Positions 58,402 to 64,000 of a DNA stretch of 64,000 nt are shown piece after piece. The notes beneath the pieces were generated by a model. That model was given only the letters and a program-made list of their open reading frames with translations. It had not been told where the DNA came from and did not search any database. Source of the stretch: [Clostridium] clostridioforme AGR2157 (lineage in GTDB: Bacteria > Bacillota > Clostridia > Lachnospirales > Lachnospiraceae). Position 1 is the first letter of the stretch, and the number at the start of each line of letters is the position of its first letter. The position numbers were made by a program, and so were the translations under genes. The stretch covers positions 1 through 64,000 of the forward strand of contig NZ_AUJR01000011.1 of assembly GCF_000424325.1 (NCBI RefSeq), read 5' to 3'.

Positions 58402-58887
58402 ATGGCAGTTCGGCAGATAAGAATTATGGGAGACGAAATTTTGACAAAGAAGTGTAAGCCCGTGAAGGCGATGAATGAGCGCACCATGGAGCTGATTGAA
58501 GATATGTTTGATACCATGTACCGGGCCAATGGCTGCGGCCTGGCCGCCCCCCAGGTGGGAGTGCTAAAGCAGATTGTAACCATTGATGTGGATGACGGGA
58601 ACCAGTATGTCCTGATTAACCCTGAAATTACAGCCACCGACGGCAGCCAGACAGGCTACGAGGGATGCTTAAGCCTGCCGGGCAAGTCCGGCATCGTTAC
58701 CCGCCCAAACTACGTAAAGGTGAAGGCGCTTAATGAAAATATGGAGCCCTATGAGCTGGAAGGCGAGGGGCTGCTGGCCAGGGCCATCTGTCATGAATGC
58801 GCCCACCTGGAAGGCCAGATGTATGTGGAGCTGGCGGAAGGTGAACTGGTGGATACAGCTGCCGACGAGGAAGAAATCACAGAATAG
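58402..58887 (+). CDS. def: Peptide deformylase
   Basis: A 161-aa metalloenzyme that removes the formyl group from new proteins. The three motifs are present: GCGLAAPQVG (about 48), EGCLSLPG with the metal Cys (about 92) and HECAHLEGQ with two metal His and the catalytic Glu (about 131). The usual HEIDHL is here HECAHL; the metal ligands are unchanged. It lies 19 bp after priA and 11 bp before fmt, which adds the formyl group this enzyme removes. The ribosome site GAAGGAG is at 58383-58389. Confidence 0.95.
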   Translation: MAVRQIRIMGDEILTKKCKPVKAMNERTMELIEDMFDTMYRANGCGLAAPQVGVLKQIVTIDVDDGNQYVLINPEITATDGSQTGYEGCLSLPGKSGIVTRPNYVKVKALNENMEPYELEGEGLLARAICHECAHLEGQMYVELAEGELVDTAADEEEITE

Positions 58888-58898
58888 GAGTGTAATTT

Positions 58899-59885
58899 AT
58901 GCGCATTGTATTTATGGGAACACCGGATTTCTCCGTGCCTGCGCTTAAGGCGCTGGTGGAAGCCGGTCATCAGGTAATTGCAGTGGTCACCCAGCCCGAT
59001 AAGCCCAGGGGCAGGGGGAAGGAAGTCCAGATGACACCTGTGAAAATACAGGCCATGGAATACGGCATTCCGGTGTATCAGCCGGCGAAGGTGCGGGAAG
59101 CCTCCTTTGTGGAGGTCCTTCAGGGACTGGAGGCGGATGTATACGTGGTCATAGCCTTTGGCCAGCTTCTTCCGAAAGCAGTGCTGGAGCTTCCAAAGTA
59201 CGGCTGCATCAACATCCATGCGTCCCTGCTTCCGAAGTACCGGGGCGCTGCACCCATTCAGTGGTGTGTCATAGACGGCGAAAGGGAGACAGGCATCACC
59301 ACCATGATGATGGACGTGGGCCTGGATTCAGGGGACATGCTGGAAAAGGCGGTAATCCCCATAGAGGAAAAGGAGACAGGCGGCAGCCTGCATGACAAGC
59401 TTTCCCTGGCAGGCGGAGATTTGATTTTATCCACCCTTAAGAAGCTGGAGGAAGGCACGCTGGTTCGTACGCCACAGACAGATGAGGGCACCTGCTATGC
59501 CAGGATGCTGACAAAGTCCCTTGGGGACATTGACTGGAATCAGAGCGCGGTGTCCATAGAACGCCTGATTCGCGGATTAAATCCATGGCCCAGTGCATAT
59601 ACCCTGTGGAATGGGAAGACAATAAAGATATGGTCGGCAGATGTGATTACAGGCCGGGAGACGGCAGTTCTTCTGTCCGAATCAGGTGTTCCCTCAGAAA
59701 CAGGGATTACTCCCGGCACTGTGGTGTGTTCGGATAAGCACGGCCTTGTGGTCTGCACTGGCGACGGCCTGCTGTCCATCAGGGAGCTTCAGATGGAAGG
59801 AAAGAAACGCATGGATACTCCAGCATTTCTCCGCGGATATCCCATCCCGGAGGGGGATGTGTTTGTAAAGAAAGAGAGTGATTGA
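58899..59885 (+). CDS. fmt: Methionyl-tRNA formyltransferase
   Basis: A 328-aa cytosolic enzyme that formylates initiator Met-tRNA with 10-formyl-THF. It opens MRIVFMGTPDFSVPALKALV, has QPDKPRGRGKEVQMTPVK and the catalytic NIHASLLPKYRGAAPIQW (Asn, His near 105-107), then TMMMDVGLDSGDML, and a C-terminal tRNA-binding domain (RLIRGLNPWPSAYTLWNG). The ribosome site TAGGAGTG is near the start. The stop overlaps the next gene (TGATG). Confidence 0.96.
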   Translation: MRIVFMGTPDFSVPALKALVEAGHQVIAVVTQPDKPRGRGKEVQMTPVKIQAMEYGIPVYQPAKVREASFVEVLQGLEADVYVVIAFGQLLPKAVLELPKYGCINIHASLLPKYRGAAPIQWCVIDGERETGITTMMMDVGLDSGDMLEKAVIPIEEKETGGSLHDKLSLAGGDLILSTLKKLEEGTLVRTPQTDEGTCYARMLTKSLGDIDWNQSAVSIERLIRGLNPWPSAYTLWNGKTIKIWSADVITGRETAVLLSESGVPSETGITPGTVVCSDKHGLVVCTGDGLLSIRELQMEGKKRMDTPAFLRGYPIPEGDVFVKKESD

Positions 59886-60589
59886 TGATGTTTTACCCTA
59901 TGTTTTATTTTGACCCAACCTATGTGCTGATATTGATTGGCGTAGTCATATCCATGGCAGCCTCCGCCAAGCTTAACTCCACGTATCAGCGCTACAGCGC
60001 TGTCAGGAGCATGTGTGGCATGACGGGTGCGGATGCAGCCAAAAGGCTCCTTGCAAATCAGGGAATCTATGACGTGACCGTGCGCCGCGTACCGGGCAAC
60101 CTGACAGACCATTACGACCCCAGGAGCAAGACCGTGAACCTGTCCGACGCAGTGTATAATTCCACATCCATTGCAGCCATCGGAGTGGCGGCGCACGAGT
60201 GCGGCCATGCCATGCAGGACGCCAATGATTATTCCCCCTTAAGGATACGTGCAGCCCTGGTGCCGGCGGCTAATCTGGGATCCCAGCTGTGCTGGCCTCT
60301 GATTATCATTGGACTTTTACTGGGAGGAAGCTCTGTCCTGTTGAATCTGGGCATCCTTCTGTTTTGCCTGGCAGTGCTGTTCCAGCTGGTGACCCTGCCT
60401 GTGGAGTATGATGCCTCCCACAGGGCAGTGACCCTTTTAGATTCCACCGGCATCCTGGCGGGACAGGAAGTGGGACAGACCAGAAAGGTACTGAACGCGG
60501 CAGCCCTTACCTACGTGGCGGCAGCGGCTGCTTCCATCCTTCAGCTTCTCCGCCTGCTGATATTATTCGGCAACCGCAGGAATGATTAA
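59885..60589 (+). CDS. YugP-family membrane zinc metallopeptidase
   Basis: A 234-aa membrane protein. The N-terminus has a membrane segment (PTYVLILIGVVISMAAS). The zinc motif HECGHAMQDA (HExxH) is near residue 103, preceded by VTVRRVPGNLTDHYDPRSK and NLSDAVYNSTSIAAIGVAA. Two more membrane segments follow (SQLCWPLIIIGLLLGG, LNLGILLFCLAVLFQLV), with the conserved LPVEYDASHRAV and an end with TYVAAAAASILQLLRLL. This is the PF04298 family (YugP in Bacillus); its substrate is not known. ATG 59885 overlaps the fmt stop; ATG 59888 is an alternative. It sits in a translation/RNA-modification run. Confidence 0.9.
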   Translation: MMFYPMFYFDPTYVLILIGVVISMAASAKLNSTYQRYSAVRSMCGMTGADAAKRLLANQGIYDVTVRRVPGNLTDHYDPRSKTVNLSDAVYNSTSIAAIGVAAHECGHAMQDANDYSPLRIRAALVPAANLGSQLCWPLIIIGLLLGGSSVLLNLGILLFCLAVLFQLVTLPVEYDASHRAVTLLDSTGILAGQEVGQTRKVLNAAALTYVAAAAASILQLLRLLILFGNRRND

Positions 60590-60655
60590 GGTGCCGGGTA
60601 CAGAAGATTTTATGGGAATTCATATTCAGACAGGCCCTGAGAGGAGAAGATTCAG

Positions 60656-62023
60656 ATGGCAAAGACCTTAGACAGAGGGCTGGAAAACCGGGAGATTGTC
60701 CTGGACATATTGACAGAGGTGCTGGAACAGGGGGCTTTTGTCCACCTTGTACTGAACCGGGCCCTGCAGAAGTACCAGTACCTGGGCAAGGCGGACCGTT
60801 CCTTCATCACACGCGCCGTGGAAGGAACACTGGAATACCTGATACAGATTGACGAGGTTATAAACCGGTATTCCAAAACAAGGATAAACAAGATGAAGCC
60901 GTTCATCCGCAGTCTTCTGCGGATGAGTGTGTATCAGATATTATATATGGACCGCGTGCCTGATTCCGCTGTCTGCAATGAGGCGGTGAAGCTGGCGGTG
61001 AAGCGTCATTTTTCCGGGCTTAAGGGTTTTGTGAACGGCGTGCTGCGGACCGTTTCCAGGGAAAAGGAGAATCTGACCTTTGACACTCCCTCCCTGCGAT
61101 ACAGTATTCCCCAATGGATGTACGCCATGTGGGAAAAGGAGTTTGGGAAAGAGAAGGCGGAGAAGATTGCCGCCTCTTTTCTTGAGGATAAGCCCGCCTG
61201 GGTCAGGTGCAACCTGCACCGGGCAGACAGGGAGAGTATCCTGGCCTCCCTTAAGGCACAGGGGACATTGGTTAGGGAGCTGCCTTTCATGGAGTCCATG
61301 ATAGCCATTGACGGGTACGATTATCTGGAGGGGCTGGATGCTTTCAGGAAGGGCTGGATACAGGTGCAGGATGTGACCTCTGCCCTTGTGGGGGAGATTG
61401 CGTCCCCGGAGAAAGGCAGTTATATCATAGATGTGTGCGCTGCCCCCGGAGGAAAGAGCCTCCATCTGGCGGATAAGCTGGAGGGCACCGGGATGGTGGA
61501 GGCCAGAGACCTTACATACCAGAAGACAGCTTTGATTGAGGAAAATATGGCCCGCTGTAGCGTGACCAACATGAAGACCCTGGTGTGGGACGCCCTGGAA
61601 CCGGATCCGGCAGCCATCAGAAAGGCGGACATTGTCATCGCGGACCTGCCCTGTTCCGGGCTGGGAATCATAGGGAGAAAACCGGACATCAAGTACAATA
61701 TGACGCCTGAGAAGCTTGAGGAGCTGGCAGGGCTTCAGCGGGAGATTCTGTCTGTTGTCTGGCAGTATGTGAAGCCGGGCGGCCTTCTCTGTTACAGCAC
61801 CTGTACCATTGACAGGCTGGAAAACCAGGACAATGCCGCCTGGTTAAGGGAGCAGTTCCCGCTTGTACCGGTAGATTTGACGGACCGGTTCGGCGGACTG
61901 CCCCAGGAGCCCTCATTAAAGGACGGATGGATTCAGTTCCTGCCGGGAGTGCATCCCTATGACGGATTTTTCATCAGCGTATTCAGACGTGCGGACGGTG
62001 AATCAGGCCCGGATGGGATTTAG
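60656..62023 (+). CDS. rsmB: 16S rRNA m5C967 methyltransferase RsmB
   Basis: A 455-aa cytosolic enzyme that methylates C967 of 16S rRNA. The N-terminal NusB-like domain (about 1-140) has AFVHLVLNRALQKYQYLGKA and FIRSLLRMSVYQILYMD. The SAM domain shows IDVCAAPGGKSLHLADKL near 258, the first active Cys in IADLPCSGLGIIGRKPD near 331 and the second in GGLLCYSTCTIDRLENQ near 379. The C-terminal end reads VHPYDGFFISVFR. The ribosome site GAGAGGAG is about 8-10 bases before ATG 60656. It is followed by rlmN after 23 bp. Confidence 0.94.
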   Translation: MAKTLDRGLENREIVLDILTEVLEQGAFVHLVLNRALQKYQYLGKADRSFITRAVEGTLEYLIQIDEVINRYSKTRINKMKPFIRSLLRMSVYQILYMDRVPDSAVCNEAVKLAVKRHFSGLKGFVNGVLRTVSREKENLTFDTPSLRYSIPQWMYAMWEKEFGKEKAEKIAASFLEDKPAWVRCNLHRADRESILASLKAQGTLVRELPFMESMIAIDGYDYLEGLDAFRKGWIQVQDVTSALVGEIASPEKGSYIIDVCAAPGGKSLHLADKLEGTGMVEARDLTYQKTALIEENMARCSVTNMKTLVWDALEPDPAAIRKADIVIADLPCSGLGIIGRKPDIKYNMTPEKLEELAGLQREILSVVWQYVKPGGLLCYSTCTIDRLENQDNAAWLREQFPLVPVDLTDRFGGLPQEPSLKDGWIQFLPGVHPYDGFFISVFRRADGESGPDGI

Positions 62024-62046
62024 AGCGTGTTTTGGAAGGAGTTTTT

Positions 62047-63135
62047 ATGCTGGATTTATTGGACTGCAACGGAAAGAAAGATATAAAATCCATGACACTG
62101 GAAGAAGTGACAGCACAGATGGCGGCCCTGGGAGAGAAATCTTTCAGGGCAAAACAGCTTTATGACTGGATGCATGTGAAGCTGGCAGAAGGATTTGACG
62201 ATATGAGCAGCCTGTCTAAGGATTTGAGGCAGAAGCTTAAGGAGAATTACAGCCTTACCTGTCTGAAGATGGTGGATGAGCGCATTTCCCAGGTGGACGG
62301 CACCAGGAAGTATTTGTTCGGCCTGGAGGACGGCCATGTGATTGAGAGCGTGTGGATGCAGTACCACCACGGCAATTCTGTTTGCATCTCCTCCCAGGTG
62401 GGCTGCCGCATGGGCTGCCGGTTCTGCGCTTCCACCCTGGAAGGCCTGGAACGGAACCTGCGTCCTTCAGAGATGCTGGAACAGATATACAGGATTCAGT
62501 CCATTACAGGGGAACGTGTTTCCAATGTGGTGGTCATGGGTTCAGGAGAGCCTATGGATAACTATGACAATGTCATCCGCTTCCTGCGGCTTATTTCCCA
62601 TGACAAGGGACTGAATATCAGCCAGCGGAGTCTTACCATCTCCACCTGCGGAATTGTTCCGGGCATCCGGAAATTTGCACAGGAGGGCCTGGCAGTGACC
62701 CTGGCGCTTTCCCTTCATGCGCCCAATGACGAGGTGAGGAAAACCCTTATGCCCATAGCGGGCACCTATAAACTGCAGGATGTGCTGGAGGCCTGCCATT
62801 ACTATTATGAGAAGACAGGCCGCCGTCTTACCTTTGAGTACAGCCTGGTGCGGGGGGTCAACGACAATCTGGATGAGGCCAGGGCTTTGGCAAAGCTTAT
62901 AAAGGACCAGCACGGCCATGTGAACCTGATTCCGGTAAACCCCATCAAAGAGCGGGATTACGTCCAGTCCGGCCAGAAGGCCATACAGGATTTCAAAAAT
63001 CTTCTTGAAAAAAACGGTATAAATGTTACTATTAGAAGAGAAATGGGCCGGGATATAGGCGGAGCCTGCGGCCAGCTGCGCAGAAGCTATAAGGAAGCTT
63101 CGGCGGCACCCCAATGCACGGAAGGAGAGGGATGA
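62047..63135 (+). CDS. rlmN: 23S rRNA/tRNA A2503 methyltransferase RlmN (radical SAM)
   Basis: A 362-aa radical SAM enzyme that methylates C2 of A2503 in 23S rRNA and A37 in some tRNAs. The start LDLLDCNGKKDIKSMTLEEV and KSFRAKQLYDWMHVKL are typical. The iron-sulfur motif CRMGCRFCAS is near 119-127, VVVMGSGEPMDNYDNVIRFL near 162 and ISTCGIVPGIRKFA further on. The second methyl-carrier Cys is in GGACGQLRRSY near 341. ATG 62047 has GAAGGAG at 62034-62040, better than a TTG at 62032. The stop overlaps the neighbourhood of the PP2C start. Confidence 0.95.
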   Translation: MLDLLDCNGKKDIKSMTLEEVTAQMAALGEKSFRAKQLYDWMHVKLAEGFDDMSSLSKDLRQKLKENYSLTCLKMVDERISQVDGTRKYLFGLEDGHVIESVWMQYHHGNSVCISSQVGCRMGCRFCASTLEGLERNLRPSEMLEQIYRIQSITGERVSNVVVMGSGEPMDNYDNVIRFLRLISHDKGLNISQRSLTISTCGIVPGIRKFAQEGLAVTLALSLHAPNDEVRKTLMPIAGTYKLQDVLEACHYYYEKTGRRLTFEYSLVRGVNDNLDEARALAKLIKDQHGHVNLIPVNPIKERDYVQSGQKAIQDFKNLLEKNGINVTIRREMGRDIGGACGQLRRSYKEASAAPQCTEGEG

Positions 63136-63137
63136 CC

Positions 63138-63884
63138 ATGGAAGCATATGCTTTGACAGACATTGGCCGGGTCAGGACCATGAATCAGGACTATATTTAT
63201 TCCTCACCGGAAAAGGTGGGCTCCCTGCCCAACCTGTTTCTGGTGGCAGACGGCATGGGCGGCCACAGGGCCGGCGATTATGCCTCACGGTTCGCGGTGG
63301 AGAACCTGGTGATATACATAAACAGGGCAGGGGACGGCTCTCCTGTAATGCAGCTGAAAAAGGGCATCGAGGCAGTTAATGGGATGCTGTATGAAGAATC
63401 ATTAAAAAGGGAAGAACTGAAAGGGATGGGATGCACCCTGGTGGCCGGCGTGGTGGAGGACAACATCCTCTATGTGGCCAATGTGGGCGACAGCCGTCTC
63501 TATCTCATAAACGGTGATTCCATACGGCAGGTCACCAGGGACCACTCCTATGTGGAAGAGATGGTGGCCATCGGACAGATGAGAAGGGGAAGCGCGGATT
63601 ATAACAGGCGCAAGAACATCATCACCAGGGCCCTGGGAATCGGCAGGGAAGTGGAGCCGGATTTCTTTGAGGTGGATCTGGAGGACGGGGATTATATCCT
63701 GCTCTGTTCCGACGGTCTCAGCAACATGCTGGAGGACCAGTCCATGTATGAAATCATCACAGGAGAGGGAAACCTTAAGGAAAAGGCAGCCCTTCTTATA
63801 GAGGAAGCCAACCGTCAGGGAGGCATTGACAACATTGCGGTGGTACTTGTAAATCCGTCAGGAAGGGAGGCAGGCGTATGTTAA
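63138..63884 (+). CDS. prpC: PP2C-type Ser/Thr protein phosphatase (Stp/PrpC)
   Basis: A 248-aa cytosolic phosphatase that reverses phosphorylation by the PrkC kinase. It shows the PP2C motifs: [34 protein letters not shown] with metal Asp residues, [69 protein letters not shown] and [14 protein letters not shown] 63138 is preferred with AAGGAGAGG eight bases upstream; ATG 63132 overlaps the rlmN stop but is too close to that site. The kinase gene starts inside its last codons. Confidence 0.94.
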   Translation: MEAYALTDIGRVRTMNQDYIYSSPEKVGSLPNLFLVADGMGGHRAGDYASRFAVENLVIYINRAGDGSPVMQLKKGIEAVNGMLYEESLKREELKGMGCTLVAGVVEDNILYVANVGDSRLYLINGDSIRQVTRDHSYVEEMVAIGQMRRGSADYNRRKNIITRALGIGREVEPDFFEVDLEDGDYILLCSDGLSNMLEDQSMYEIITGEGNLKEKAALLIEEANRQGGIDNIAVVLVNPSGREAGVC

Positions 63885-64000
63885 CTCCCGGAACATATCT
63901 CCAGAACCGGTATGAGATTCTGGAACGGATTGGCTCAGGCGGCATGTCCGTGGTGTATAAGGCACGGTGCCATACTCTGGACCGCCTGGTTGCCATCAAG
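63878..64000 (+). CDS. prkC: PrkC/Stk1 Ser/Thr kinase, N-terminal part (cut by window end)
   Basis: The first 41 codons of an eukaryotic-type Ser/Thr kinase. The glycine-rich loop [15 protein letters not shown] and the catalytic lysine in LVAIK are present at the end of the window. ATG 63878 has AAGGGAGG seven bases upstream and overlaps the PP2C gene by seven bases. The order PP2C-PrkC is the canonical pair that senses muropeptides through outside PASTA repeats and controls wall growth and dormancy exit; the PASTA part lies beyond the window, so its presence is inferred. Confidence 0.93.
   Translation, partial: MLTPGTYLQNRYEILERIGSGGMSVVYKARCHTLDRLVAIK

Noticed and set aside
1-64000. tRNA, rRNA or prophage
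   Set aside because: No cloverleaf with a GTTCGA-type T-loop, no rRNA signature and no phage structural or integrase gene was recognised by reading; a tRNAscan or PHASTER-type run was not possible.

Overview
The window looks like a chromosomal segment of an anaerobic gut Firmicute of the family Lachnospiraceae, most like the Enterocloster (Clostridium) bolteae/clostridioforme group. This is inferred from gene content and protein style: AGGAGG-type ribosome sites with ATG/GTG/TTG starts, CdaA/CdaR, HPr/EI and LicT-type sugar control, FtsK/SpoIIIE, PrkC/PP2C and a GC-moderate core. No rRNA, tRNA, CRISPR array or intact prophage is visible, and no database search was possible.

Layout. (1) 1-5.5 kb is an accessory graveyard: an Imm22-like immunity gene, scrambled RHS/polymorphic-toxin fragments, an IS66 transposase tail, an XRE regulator with an AgrA/AgrC-like two-component pair, an IS91-family transposase remnant abutting a truncated cell-wall-binding protein, and a ParDE-like toxin-antitoxin pair. 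(2) 5.8-11.3 kb is a lactose cluster: lacZ and a GPH-family symporter on the minus strand, divergent from an AraC-type regulator. (3) 11.3-12 kb holds another broken patch with a truncated nucleotide-cyclase-like gene. (4) 12-21.3 kb carries a glycogen/starch debranching enzyme, then a tight run of two membrane proteins, cdaA, cdaR, ptsH, ptsI and a polymerase-like membrane protein. (5) 21.3-24.9 kb is a sugar-PTS cassette (licT, EIIA, a second HPr, EIICB) under a RAT antiterminator. (6) 25-34.6 kb contains a small lipoprotein, an SdpR/SdpI-like pair, a DUF362 ferredoxin protein, metY, an Rrf2 regulator, cardiolipin synthase, a SulP transporter and an M19 dipeptidase. (7) 34.7-40 kb has an OmpR-type two-component system and a TrpXYZ-like ABC importer. 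(8) 40-54 kb carries envelope and division genes (SH3/NlpC hydrolase, TepA-like protease, FtsK, murE, murF) with fhs, an amino-acid permease, M18 aminopeptidase and a MATE exporter. (9) 55-56 kb is a decayed interval with a long GC-rich inverted repeat. (10) 56-64 kb is the conserved priA-def-fmt-(yugP)-rsmB-rlmN-PP2C-prkC run; prkC is cut by the window end.

How the genes work together. The centre joins carbon sensing (EI, two HPr paralogues, LicT, EIIA, EIICB) to c-di-AMP synthesis (cdaA/cdaR), while the right half is dominated by cell-wall synthesis and division and by PASTA-type Ser/Thr kinase signalling. The most noteworthy points are a second HPr with Asp at the exact position of regulatory Ser46, a roughly 287-bp near-palindrome upstream of priA, a 13-bp tandem array in the leader of the SdpR/SdpI-like operon next to a textbook ArsR-type operator, and dense layered regulatory sites before the TrpXYZ-like importer.
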